Positions 51,971 through 60,483 of a DNA stretch of 64,000 nt are shown here, piece after piece; positions within the stretch are counted from its first letter, which is position 1, and every line of letters begins with the position of its first letter. The stretch comes from CADCTM01 sp049671305 (GTDB taxonomy: Bacteria; Cyanobacteriota; Cyanobacteriia; Cyanobacteriales; Coleofasciculaceae), in NCBI GenBank assembly GCA_049671305.1, contig JBATUR010000047.1:18292-82291 (forward strand), given 5' to 3'. The position numbers were made by a program, and so were the translations under genes. The notes under the pieces are model-generated. The model had not been told where the DNA came from and ran no database searches. It saw only the letters and a program-made list of their open reading frames with translations.

Positions 51971-54622
51971 ATGACAGCTGCATCTTCCCCTTGGTCTGCT
52001 CATGCTGATACCGAATCCATTACTGTTGATATTTCTCCCAGTGTTGAAGACCAACCTAGTGTGGAAAACAAACCTGTGCCAGAACCACAGCGACCAATTA
52101 CGGGTGGATTAGCAACAGCAAGGGAAACTTTTGCTAACTTTCTAGCACCTCTCAACCCAGACAACTTTAAAGACGTTGCTCATCAAGTCCAAACCAAACT
52201 GAAAGTCGTCAATCAAACCTTGTCCATGCTGGACAATATGCTCGACAGTCAGGGTTTTGATGCGATTTTGAACGAGATGTTACGCTCGATTACCCTAAAA
52301 ACTGGGGAACTGCTTGGTGCGGATACAACCACCATCTTTTTGAAAGACGAAGACAGAAATCAACTTTGGTCAATCATTGCACAAGACGAGAAGGGCGGCT
52401 CACGAGAAATTCGTATTCCTGCCGATCGTGGCAGCATCGCTGCTGAAGTCGCAACTACCAAAACAATAATTAATATTCCCTACGATTTATTTGACGATCC
52501 GCACCGTTCAGCAGGAGCAAAAAAGCAATACGCCGAAACGGGATATCGTACTTATACAATGCTAGCTTTGCCTTTGTTGAATGAAGAAGGTGAGTTAGTT
52601 GCCGTTGTCCAACTTTTAAATAAATTAAAAACAACTTATAACCCAGACGCATCCTTAGAGGAAAGACTGGAAAAGAGTGGTTTTAACCAGCAAGATGAAC
52701 GAGATTTTGAAGATTTTGCTCCTTCAATTCGGATTATTTTAGAGTCTTCTCAATCTTTACGACGGGCAACCCAAAGACAACGTGCTGCTCAAGCTTTAAT
52801 TTCAGCCACAAATTCCCTAAGCAAAAGCAGCTTAGATTTGGAAGAAACCCTTGGCAAGGTGATGGATGAAGCAAAAAAATTAATGAATGCTCATCGCAGT
52901 ACGCTGTGGTTAATTGACCATGATCGGGGTGACTTGTGGACAAAATTACCGATTAACGGCACTTTAAAAGAAATGCGCCTGCCAATCGATCAGAACTCAT
53001 ACGCCGGGAATGTTGCCGTAACAGGCACTCCTGTAAATATTGGGTTCGATTTGTACCAAGATGACAACTCGGACAAGTCCAAAGAAACCGATCAGACGAC
53101 AGGGTATCGGACTTGTAGCTTATTGTGTATGCCAGTCTTTAATGCTGATAATGAATTGATTGGAGTGACACAATTAATTAATAAACAAAAGCAGGGCGAT
53201 TTTCCTGAATATGACCCAACTTGTTGGCCCGAAGCTCCAGAATGTTGGAGAGCTAGTTTTAATCGCACCGACCAAGAATTTATGGAGGCGTTTAATATTC
53301 AAGCTGGGGTAGCTTTGCAAAATGCCAAACTGTTTGCCACTGTCAAACAACAAGAACAAATGCAACGCGATATCTTGCGGAGTCTTTCTGATGGCGTAAT
53401 TTCTACTGATAAAGAAGGCAAAATTATTGCCGTTAATGAGAGTGCCAGAGAGTTATTAGGTTTGGATGCTAATGTACGCCTAGAAGGGGAATTGATTAGC
53501 AAAATTATTGAAGTTGAGGATAAAGATAAGCGAGAAGGTAATAAGTTTGCCCGATGGTTTGAGACAGCTATCGCTCTTAAAGACGCTCGATCACGCCAGC
53601 AATATTACCCAGATCAAACTTTATTATCTAAAGGCAATGAGCAACAACGTAGTGTGAATTTGTCGGTTAATACGATTGCTGATGCGGCTGATGAGAATAA
53701 GGTACGAGGCGCACTGGTGGTTATGGAAGATATTAGCGATGAAAAGCGGCTCAAGAGTACAATGTATCGCTACATGACTCAAGAATTGGCAGAAGAGTTA
53801 CTAAAACTGGATGATGCTAAATTAGGAGGCGATCGCAAAGACGTTAGTATTTTGTTTTCTGATATTCGTGGCTACACTGCTTTGACAGAAAGCTTAGAAG
53901 CTGAAGAAGTTGTCGGAATGCTCAACGAATATTTTGAGTCAATGGTAGAGGCAATCTTTAAGCACAAAGGTACTCTCGATAAATACATCGGTGATGCCAT
54001 TATGGCGGTATTTGGTTCACCTCTACCCCTCAAAGATCACGCCTGGAGAGCGGTGCAAACTTCTTTAGAGATGCGCCACCGTTTGGAAGATTTTAATGCT
54101 CGTCGTGTTTCCAACAACAAAGTAGCGATTAAAATTGGCATCGGCATCAATTCTGATAGTGTGATTAGTGGCAACATTGGGTCTAGTAAACGTATGGAGT
54201 TTACAGCAATTGGTGACGGTGTAAACTTGGGTTCTCGCTTAGAAAGTGCCAGCAAACAATATGGTTGCGACATCATCATCAGCGAACATACTTTTAAACC
54301 CTGTGCTGAGAGGATTTGTGTGCGTGAACTTGACAAAATTCGCGTTAAGGGCAAAAACCAACCCGTATCAATTTATGAACTGATTGGTTTAATTTCTGAG
54401 CCACTTTCTGAGCAGAAACAACGGGTGATTGAATATTATCAAAAAGGACGCGAACTTTATCTAAATCGTAAATTTGCTATAGCAATTGCTTCATTTGCCC
54501 AAGCATTAGAAATTGATCCCAATGACAAGCCTGCTGATATGCACATGGCTCGTTGTCAGCATTGGTTGAAGTCGGCGCCGCCAGATAACTGGGATGGCTC
54601 TTGGACGATGACGGAGAAATAA
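51971..54622 (+). CDS. GAF-GAF-PAS class III adenylate cyclase
   Basis: This 883-residue protein has two GAF domains, about 70-260 and 270-465, then a PAS domain (QMQRDILRSLSDGVISTDKE, about 470-600) and a class III cyclase domain (about 610-800). The metal-binding aspartates (FSDIRGYTALTES and IGDAIMAVF) are intact, Lys (GTLDKYIGD) and Thr (MEFTAIGDG) indicate ATP rather than GTP, and Asn/Arg (VNLGSRLES) complete the site. A TPR-like tail (YYQKGRELYLNRKFAIAIAS) ends the protein. It makes cAMP and is likely controlled by a small ligand of the GAF domains. It resembles Anabaena CyaB-type enzymes. Confidence 0.92.
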   Translation: MTAASSPWSAHADTESITVDISPSVEDQPSVENKPVPEPQRPITGGLATARETFANFLAPLNPDNFKDVAHQVQTKLKVVNQTLSMLDNMLDSQGFDAILNEMLRSITLKTGELLGADTTTIFLKDEDRNQLWSIIAQDEKGGSREIRIPADRGSIAAEVATTKTIINIPYDLFDDPHRSAGAKKQYAETGYRTYTMLALPLLNEEGELVAVVQLLNKLKTTYNPDASLEERLEKSGFNQQDERDFEDFAPSIRIILESSQSLRRATQRQRAAQALISATNSLSKSSLDLEETLGKVMDEAKKLMNAHRSTLWLIDHDRGDLWTKLPINGTLKEMRLPIDQNSYAGNVAVTGTPVNIGFDLYQDDNSDKSKETDQTTGYRTCSLLCMPVFNADNELIGVTQLINKQKQGDFPEYDPTCWPEAPECWRASFNRTDQEFMEAFNIQAGVALQNAKLFATVKQQEQMQRDILRSLSDGVISTDKEGKIIAVNESARELLGLDANVRLEGELISKIIEVEDKDKREGNKFARWFETAIALKDARSRQQYYPDQTLLSKGNEQQRSVNLSVNTIADAADENKVRGALVVMEDISDEKRLKSTMYRYMTQELAEELLKLDDAKLGGDRKDVSILFSDIRGYTALTESLEAEEVVGMLNEYFESMVEAIFKHKGTLDKYIGDAIMAVFGSPLPLKDHAWRAVQTSLEMRHRLEDFNARRVSNNKVAIKIGIGINSDSVISGNIGSSKRMEFTAIGDGVNLGSRLESASKQYGCDIIISEHTFKPCAERICVRELDKIRVKGKNQPVSIYELIGLISEPLSEQKQRVIEYYQKGRELYLNRKFAIAIASFAQALEIDPNDKPADMHMARCQHWLKSAPPDNWDGSWTMTEK

Positions 54623-54634
54623 CAATTGGCAGTT

Positions 54635-54673
54635 AAGTGAACAGTAAAAAAGCTTGATTTACTGTTCACTTTT
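54635..54673. terminator. Strong bidirectional hairpin between the cyclase and HCP genes
   Basis: AAGTGAACAGTAAA (54635-54648) is the exact complement of 54658-54671, with a nine-base loop and T-rich and A-rich flanks. It ends both convergent genes. Confidence 0.8.
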
Positions 54674-54706
54674 GAGAAGCAAGCTATCAGTTGGAAACTA
54701 ACCAAC

Positions 54707-55165
54707 TTAAGATTTTACGCCCATTGCGACTACGCCACTACGCATGAAATTAATCCGCTGCTCAAAGTCGAGTTGAGTAACCATCTCAACAAACTCTTTG
54801 GTTTCGGAGGGCAATTCATAATCATCAGGCACTTGAATAACTGTACCTTTGTCCATTGCCTGAGCCAAGCGCAGCCAGATATCCAACTTAGCACTAGAAC
54901 TCAAAGAGCTGTAGGAGTGGCTAATATCAGTATCTGCACCACTAACAATATCGCGTTGTGCTTGTAGCTGCTCATTTTGCGGCAAAGCTTCAATTTGATG
55001 AAACAAAGCTTCGGCAGTTTCTTGTGCTGAGGTGGCATTAGCTGGCGTCAGTTGGTCTTTGATATCTTTGTAACCAAACCACAGCAAGCCGAGTTTAGTA
55101 TCAACATCAAAGCTCTCAAAGGATTCTAGCGCTTTTTTGGTCAAATCATCTGTGGCAAATGTCAT
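54707..55165 (-). CDS. Helical carotenoid protein (OCP N-terminal-domain paralogue)
   Basis: This 152-residue protein lacks the C-terminal domain of the orange carotenoid protein, so it is an HCP. It keeps the carotenoid pocket: LLWFGYKDIKDQL (the Trp and Tyr of OCP LIWFAY), KLDIWLRLAQAMD (OCP KLGFWYRLGELME) and the end INFMRSGVVAMG. HCPs carry a ketocarotenoid and quench singlet oxygen or excited pigments. It is downstream of an ECF sigma and a ChrR-like anti-sigma gene, separated by 198 bases with a palindrome at 55220-55234, so it probably has its own promoter. Confidence 0.9.
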   Translation of the reverse strand: MTFATDDLTKKALESFESFDVDTKLGLLWFGYKDIKDQLTPANATSAQETAEALFHQIEALPQNEQLQAQRDIVSGADTDISHSYSSLSSSAKLDIWLRLAQAMDKGTVIQVPDDYELPSETKEFVEMVTQLDFEQRINFMRSGVVAMGVKS

Positions 55166-55219
55166 CTAAAATCTCCAAATAGTTCAGTTTTTTAAAACGG
55201 CTGATTTCTCAGTTATTGA

Positions 55220-55234
55220 GGTAACTTTATTACC
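55220..55234. promoter_or_regulatory. 15-bp palindrome upstream of the HCP gene
   Basis: GGTAA and TTACC flank five bases at 55220-55234, 54 bases before the HCP start codon. It is a candidate regulator site or part of the promoter; only form and place support it. Confidence 0.35.
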
Positions 55235-55363
55235 GCCTTGTTACAAACTTTAATAAAATGCGACTTGTCGATTAACCATGCTACAGATAGAGATTGGACT
55301 CACTGCTTTAGGCAGATGAAAGCTTAGAAATTGCTGTAAATTTAGTTACAAAATTCCATAACT

Positions 55364-55963
55364 TTAATTAAGAATCTCATTATCTAGAGAAGTACGAATA
55401 AAAAACATACAGCCAGTTTTGGTATGGGGAGCATGAAACGTACCATGAGCCGATCGGATATAATCACCCACACCATAGACTTGCCCATCAACCACCAAAT
55501 CACCTTCCAGCATAAAAATCTCCTCAGTGCTGGCGTGACGATGTGATGGGTAATAGACTCCAGCTTCGGCGCGAAGTAGACAGACAATCTCACGTCGAAT
55601 CGGATCTTCGTAGAGTATGGCGATCGCAACTCCGGGCACTCGATGAGGTTGCCAGTTTAGATCTGCCGCTCTTACTGTAAACATGGGTGAATCATTAGCT
55701 AGCCTTGGAGGAGTGACAGACTGATGATTTTGAACCACATTTTGATCAGCTATCTGCTCAAATAGCCTCGTCTTCAAATCATCCGGTAATGGCAACTCAG
55801 GAGCATCGTAGGAAATTGCCATTGCTGCATCACGCAACTGCTCAAGATCTGCCTCACTCTCTGGAACCTGAGCGAGGTAATGTTCAACCAAAAGACGCTC
55901 TTTTTGATCTAAAACATCAAGAACATACAAGGGTGCAAGTTCGCAAAAATCTGTATAATTCAT
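55364..55963 (-). CDS. ChrR-like cupin anti-sigma factor
   Basis: In this 199-residue protein, residues 1-70 form a helical anti-sigma-like domain and 110-195 a cupin (PSHRHASTEEIFMLEGDLVV, with later HGTFHAPH), as in ChrR, which holds sigma-E until singlet oxygen appears. The metal ligands of the cupin (HxH, Glu, His) are present. In the N-terminal part the usual zinc motif His-x3-Cys-x2-Cys is not visible (VEHYLAQVPESEAD has no Cys), so it may bind sigma without zinc. It is 22 bases downstream of the sigma gene and probably co-transcribed. Confidence 0.8.
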   Translation of the reverse strand: MNYTDFCELAPLYVLDVLDQKERLLVEHYLAQVPESEADLEQLRDAAMAISYDAPELPLPDDLKTRLFEQIADQNVVQNHQSVTPPRLANDSPMFTVRAADLNWQPHRVPGVAIAILYEDPIRREIVCLLRAEAGVYYPSHRHASTEEIFMLEGDLVVDGQVYGVGDYIRSAHGTFHAPHTKTGCMFFIRTSLDNEILN

Positions 55964-55985
55964 CCCTTTAGCCTTTTTTTTGGCT

Positions 55986-56561
55986 TTAATGGTCTAGCTC
56001 TTGAGAACCTAAAGCTTTTCTCAATTTGCTCAATCCCAGACGAATTCGAGTTTTGACTGTACCTAAAGATTTACCTGTTTGAGCAGCAATTTCAACATGA
56101 GTAAGTCCTTTATAGTAAGCTAATTCAAGAACTTCTCGTTGCTCTTGGGGTAACTTGCTCAAAGCGGCTAAAACCTGAGTGCGACGCTCTGAAATTAGTA
56201 AATTTTCCTCTGGATTACAGCTTGAGTTGGAGCTTATTTTAGCGGCATCCACCGAGGCAGTTGCTGCTTTTGTCAGCCTTTGTAAGGCACGCAGTTTGTC
56301 AAGCGCTCGACTCCGGGCAAGCATAAATAACCAAGTATCAACTCGTCCTCGTTGAGCATCGTAGCGCCCAGCAGTACGCCAAACTTGGTTAAAAACATCC
56401 AAAACTACTTCTTCTGCTTCTTCCGCTGAACCTAAAATTTTGAAGGACAGGGCGTAGAGTACTCTGGCATAACGATCGTATAGTTCAGATAAAGCAACTT
56501 GATCGAGCTTGGCGATCTTCTCCAAAAGAGGAATGTCATCCAGGGAGGGTTGGGTTGTCAT
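55986..56561 (-). CDS. ECF-type RNA polymerase sigma factor
   Basis: In this 191-residue protein, region 2 runs from LYDRYARVLYALSFKILGSA to RGRVDTWLFMLARSRALDKL, and region 4 contains LPQEQREVLELAYYKGLTHVEIAAQTGKSLGTVKTRI (helix-turn-helix). Regions 1.1 and 3 are absent, as in the ECF group. The gene order sigma then ChrR-like anti-sigma matches ECF11-type pairs, which answer to singlet oxygen in other bacteria. The helical carotenoid protein gene follows. Its target promoters cannot be read here. Confidence 0.9.
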   Translation of the reverse strand: MTTQPSLDDIPLLEKIAKLDQVALSELYDRYARVLYALSFKILGSAEEAEEVVLDVFNQVWRTAGRYDAQRGRVDTWLFMLARSRALDKLRALQRLTKAATASVDAAKISSNSSCNPEENLLISERRTQVLAALSKLPQEQREVLELAYYKGLTHVEIAAQTGKSLGTVKTRIRLGLSKLRKALGSQELDH

Positions 56562-56748
56562 TCAGGTAACGACATCCTCTGCACAATGAGAATGATTGCT
56601 GATGTCTTGAGCATCAACATCTAAGTATAAGCGACCAGATGATTGCTTCAGTTGTTCCTTGATCGTCTGGACTAAGGAAGCCTTAGTGCCTACCCACAAT
56701 CAGTCACTTATTCTCTCCCAGAATGCTAGCCTACAAAGCAGTCGCCCT

Positions 56749-56808
56749 TAATTTTCATAATCTTCTCATTGTATTTTTTAAGGAAAGATGAGAAGATTAT
56801 GAAAATTA
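56749..56808. repeat. 21-bp perfect inverted repeat upstream of mntC
   Basis: 56749-56769 and 56788-56808 are exact reverse complements with an 18-base loop. The repeat ends 10 bases before the mntC start. The right arm contains an ATG for a six-codon frame (MKISGK) whose stop overlaps the mntC ATG. It could be an operator or a translation-controlling hairpin; GGGAAG just after it would be the ribosome site. Confidence 0.65.
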
Positions 56809-56818
56809 GTGGGAAGTA

Positions 56819-57826
56819 ATGAATTTAATAGACAAAAGCAATTTTTCGAGGCAGAGAGGGCAGTTTGGTCGTAGATTAGCGATCGCTTCGGGAGTAATCT
56901 TCGGACTTTGCTTAAGCGGGTGTAACCAAGCTACCAACCCTCAAACCCAGGCAAACTCATCACCCTTTTCTACTCCAGAAATATCCTCTGCCCCACAAAC
57001 CCAAAACAAAAAGCAGATTTTAACGACATTCACCGTGTTAGCTGACATCGCTCAAAATGTAGCTGGAGACAAAGCGACAGTTGAATCTTTGACAAAACAA
57101 GGCGTCGAAATACATGGTTATGATCCAACTCCCAGCGACTTGATTAAAGCCCAAAAAGCTGACGCCATCTTCGATAATGGTTTTGGGCTAGAACGCTGGG
57201 CGCAGAAGTTCTACGGAAACCTAAAAAACGTGCCCAAAGTCACCCTCAGCGAGGGCATTCAACCCATTTCCATTACAGAAGGAACTTATCAAAATAAACC
57301 CAACCCTCACGCCTGGATGTCGCCCAAAAATGCCCTAATTTATGTTGAGAATATCCGTAAAGCATTAATACAAATAGACCCAGCCAATGCAGACACTTAC
57401 AACACCAATGCCGCTAATTATAGTCAGCAGATAAAAAATATAGACAACACCTTAAAAACAAACCTTTCTGTGTTGCCCGAAAACACTCGTTATATGATTA
57501 CTTGTGAAGGAGCCTTTTCCTATTTAGCCCGTGATTATGGACTAAAAGAAGGATACCTTTGGGCAGTAAATTCCGATCAACAAGGAACTCCTCAACAAGT
57601 TAGTAAAGTGATTAATCTAATCAAGGAAAATCGCGTCCCAGCCGTGTTTTGTGAAAATACAGTCAGTGATAAAGCGCAACAGCAAGTGGCAAAAGAGACG
57701 GGAGCAAGATTTGGTGGCGTTTTCTATGTAGACTCACTATCAGCCGCTAATGGTAACGCACCAACTTATCTTAAACTGCTAGAGTATAACGTCAATACTT
57801 TAATCAAAGGTTTAAAAGGAAATTAG
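56819..57826 (+). CDS. mntC: Manganese ABC transporter substrate-binding lipoprotein
   Basis: This 335-residue lipoprotein has a lipobox (LCLSGC, about residue 38). The metal ligands are readable and match the Mn-type pattern His-His-Glu-Asp: GVEIHGYDPTPSDL, NPHAWMSPKNA, CEGAFSYLARDYG and YVDSLSAANG. Glu in third place (rather than His) argues for manganese over zinc. It delivers Mn to the MntB permease in the plasma membrane; Mn is needed for photosystem II. It is the first gene of mntCAB, with a strong inverted repeat just upstream. Confidence 0.93.
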   Translation: MNLIDKSNFSRQRGQFGRRLAIASGVIFGLCLSGCNQATNPQTQANSSPFSTPEISSAPQTQNKKQILTTFTVLADIAQNVAGDKATVESLTKQGVEIHGYDPTPSDLIKAQKADAIFDNGFGLERWAQKFYGNLKNVPKVTLSEGIQPISITEGTYQNKPNPHAWMSPKNALIYVENIRKALIQIDPANADTYNTNAANYSQQIKNIDNTLKTNLSVLPENTRYMITCEGAFSYLARDYGLKEGYLWAVNSDQQGTPQQVSKVINLIKENRVPAVFCENTVSDKAQQQVAKETGARFGGVFYVDSLSAANGNAPTYLKLLEYNVNTLIKGLKGN

Positions 57827-57883
57827 CGATCAAAAGATGAGTTTAACTTTATTTCAGTTTAAGGTAAGTAATAAATAATTTTC

Positions 57884-58666
57884 ATGACACCAACTAAAAT
57901 TATGAATTCAATTAGTATTCAAGTCGAAAATATCACGGTAGCATACAACGGCAAAATAGCTTTACATGGTGCTAATTTAGAACTTGCTTCTAATAGTATT
58001 TGTGGATTAGTGGGCATGAATGGTAGCGGCAAATCGACGTTATTTAAAGCAATTATGGGATTTGTTACTCCAGTTACAGGAAAAGTTTTGATTGATGGTT
58101 TGCCAATCCGCAAAGTGCAAAAACAAGGCTTAGTTGCTTATGTACCGCAATCAGAAGAAGTAGATTGGAACTTTCCTGTAAGTGTTTGGGATGTGGTGAT
58201 GATGGGGCGCTATGGGTATATGAATTTGCTCAGAATTCCCAAGGCGCTTGATAAACAAGTTGTACGAGAAAGTTTGGCACGAGTGCAAATGTGGGAATTA
58301 CGCGATCGCCAAATCGGCGAACTTTCCGGCGGACAAAAAAAACGTGCCTTCCTCGCTCGTGCTTTGGCTCAACAAAGTAAGGTCATGCTATTAGATGAAC
58401 CCTTCACAGGAGTTGATGTTACTACAGAAAAAGCCATGATTGACCTGTTGCTAGAGTTACGCCAATTAGGTCAAACTATTTTAATTTCAACCCATGACCT
58501 TACCTCAATTTCTACCTTTTGTGACCAGGTAGTTTTAATTAACCGTACAGTTCTCGCTTATGGTCCAACTGAGGAAGTTTTTACTCAAGAAAACCTGAGT
58601 CGTACCTTCGGTGGTATTTCTCCCCTTCACTCACGTAAAATTAATAGCTCAATAGAGGAAAAATAA
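57884..58666 (+). CDS. mntA: Manganese ABC transporter ATP-binding protein
   Basis: This 260-residue ATPase shows Walker A (GMNGSGKSTLFKAIMG), signature LSGGQKKRAFLARALAQQ, Walker B (VMLLDEPFTGVD) and H-loop (ISTHDLTS). These features match the ATPases of metal ABC importers of the Mnt/Znu/Psa class. It lies 57 bases after mntC and two bases before mntB, all in one direction. I kept the ATG at 57884; a second ATG six codons on is also possible. Confidence 0.92.
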   Translation: MTPTKIMNSISIQVENITVAYNGKIALHGANLELASNSICGLVGMNGSGKSTLFKAIMGFVTPVTGKVLIDGLPIRKVQKQGLVAYVPQSEEVDWNFPVSVWDVVMMGRYGYMNLLRIPKALDKQVVRESLARVQMWELRDRQIGELSGGQKKRAFLARALAQQSKVMLLDEPFTGVDVTTEKAMIDLLLELRQLGQTILISTHDLTSISTFCDQVVLINRTVLAYGPTEEVFTQENLSRTFGGISPLHSRKINSSIEEK

Positions 58667-58668
58667 CT

Positions 58669-59541
58669 ATGGATATTCAATTAATTTGGCAATGGTTTGT
58701 TGCACCGTTGCAATATGAATTCATGGTTAAGGCAATTTTAGTAAGTGCTTTTGTTGGCTTGGTTTGTGCATTTTTGTCTTGTTATATGACCCTCAAAGGT
58801 TGGGCATTAATGGGTGATGCTGTCTCTCATTCTGTTACACCAGGAGTCGTCATTGCTCACGTGCTGAATCTGCCTTTTGCCATTGGAGCATTTGTTTTTG
58901 GTGTAAGTTCAGTTTTGGCAATCGGATTTATCAAATCCAAAACTCGTGTTAAGGAAGATACGGTAATTGGGCTAGTATTTACAGGGTTCTTTGCCTTGGG
59001 TTTGGTACTAATTTCTAAAAACCCGGCGAATGTCGATTTAATGCATATTTTGTTTGGTAATGTTTTGGGTATTTCAGATCAAGATATTATCCAAACATTG
59101 ATTGTTGGCACAATTACAATAGTGGTACTTTTGGTATTACAAAAAGATTTACTGCTATTTTGTTTTGACCCTACCCATGCTCGTTCCATTGGCTTAAATA
59201 TTACAGCGCTTTACTACATTTTACTCTCGGTACTTTCCTTAACTATTGTGGCAGCCTTACAAACAGTAGGGATTATTTTAGTGGTTGCTATGTTGGTAAC
59301 ACCAGGAGCGATCGCCTTTTTATTAAGCGATCGCTTTGATCATATGTGTTTAATTGCCATTGCCTCTGGGGTATTTTCTAGTGTCATGGGAACTTACATT
59401 AGTTATCACATTGATGGTGCAACTGGAGGCTGTATTGTTGTCTTACAAACATTGCTTTTTCTCGTAGCGATGGTATTTGCACCAAAACATGGAATGTTAG
59501 TTAGAATTAAGTCCAAAAATCCTCCTTCTTTGGGTAGTTAA
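58669..59541 (+). CDS. mntB: Manganese ABC transporter permease
   Basis: This 290-residue permease has eight to nine membrane helices (for example VKAILVSAFVGLVCAFLSCY, then GWALMGDAVSHSVTPGVVIAHVL). The conserved ABC-3 family motif GDAVSHSVTPGVV is intact. It imports Mn across the plasma membrane with MntC and MntA. It begins two bases after the mntA stop, so it is translationally coupled. It is followed by a Tat-exported ferritin-like protein after 161 bases. Confidence 0.92.
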   Translation: MDIQLIWQWFVAPLQYEFMVKAILVSAFVGLVCAFLSCYMTLKGWALMGDAVSHSVTPGVVIAHVLNLPFAIGAFVFGVSSVLAIGFIKSKTRVKEDTVIGLVFTGFFALGLVLISKNPANVDLMHILFGNVLGISDQDIIQTLIVGTITIVVLLVLQKDLLLFCFDPTHARSIGLNITALYYILLSVLSLTIVAALQTVGIILVVAMLVTPGAIAFLLSDRFDHMCLIAIASGVFSSVMGTYISYHIDGATGGCIVVLQTLLFLVAMVFAPKHGMLVRIKSKNPPSLGS

Positions 59542-59702
59542 AGTCGATTAGTTTAAGTCACAGCGTTTTTGAGACTAGCTTTTGTAGTTTGCCAAAAATA
59601 GTGGCTTTTTCAGAGATCCAAATTCTCAACATCAGCGTATACAAATATAGATTGCTGATCAACAAGCGAAAAGCCATTCATTTTGAGAAACGAGACACTA
59701 TT

Positions 59703-60347
59703 ATGGCAACACTACAACCAGGCTCAAAAACCGTTTCACGCCGAGGAATTTTAATTAGTAGCGCTGTTGCAGGTGTCGCGACTGCCTTGGGCATTCCGGC
59801 AGTTGCCAAGCAGGCGACAGCTACTATGACTCATGATAAAAACAACGACCTAAAAATCCTCAACAATGCTTTGTTTTACGAACATCAAGCGATTTGGGCT
59901 TATGGTTTTGCCGCTCCAAAACTTACCAATACCGATGTTGGTAAAGCCGTCTTAGCACTGGCACTACGCAACCAAGCTGATCATAAACAACATCGTGATG
60001 CCTTAGCGGCTGCCGTCAAAAGCTTAGGTGGCACTCCAGTCATGGCAGAATCTAGCTACGATGTGTCTTCTTATATCAAGAACAAAGAAGGCAATGTGGA
60101 CTCAGATGTTAATATTGCCAAGCTAGCCCTCGCTTTAGAAACTGATGCTGCGATCGCTTACACTACAGAAATTGCCCAACTAAAAACCCCGGCATTAATT
60201 ACTGCAGGCGCTAGCATTGGCTCAACTGAAGCTGCCCATGCTGCTGCCATTCGTGCCACTTTCAAATCATTAGGTGTTCCCCTAGAAATTGTGCCAAGTT
60301 CCTTTGTTAGTGCTGATAACCGCAGTGCTTGGGTGTTGATGGTTTAA
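59703..60347 (+). CDS. Tat-exported ferritin-like (diiron-fold) protein
   Basis: This is 214 residues from the ATG at 59703; an earlier frame start at 59589 would precede the signal. A twin-arginine signal (SRRGILISSAVAGVATALGIPAVAK) means it folds in the cytoplasm before export. The mature part carries ferritin-like motifs: LFYEHQAIWAYGFA, NQADHKQHRDAL, ETDAAIAYTTEIAQL and TEAAHAAAIRATF, the spaced Glu and His residues that bind two metals. It follows mntCAB, so the metal may be Mn, loaded before export; this is an inference. A terminator follows at 60370-60396. Confidence 0.82.
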   Translation: MATLQPGSKTVSRRGILISSAVAGVATALGIPAVAKQATATMTHDKNNDLKILNNALFYEHQAIWAYGFAAPKLTNTDVGKAVLALALRNQADHKQHRDALAAAVKSLGGTPVMAESSYDVSSYIKNKEGNVDSDVNIAKLALALETDAAIAYTTEIAQLKTPALITAGASIGSTEAAHAAAIRATFKSLGVPLEIVPSSFVSADNRSAWVLMV

Positions 60348-60369
60348 GCTATAGCATATAGATTTTATC

Positions 60370-60400
60370 AGCCCAAGCTGTTTAACAGTTTGGGCTTTAT
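60370..60400 (+). terminator. Intrinsic terminator after the ferritin-like gene
   Basis: AGCCCAA (60370-60376) pairs with TTGGGCT (60390-60396), and inner CTGTT with AACAG, followed by TTATT. This makes any start of the next gene upstream of 60402 unlikely. Confidence 0.75.
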
Positions 60401-60483
60401 TGAATTGGCTAGGGACGGCACAAGGAGTACTTGCTGCAACAATTAAGCCGCTTGCACTACAATCAGGTTCTCATCAAGCAATA

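Noticed and set aside
56586..56604. Possible Zur/Fur-type box (AATGAGAATGATT) between the sigma gene and mntC
   Set aside because: Only the left half fits the palindrome; it is close to the sigma start and 215 bases from mntC, so I do not call it.
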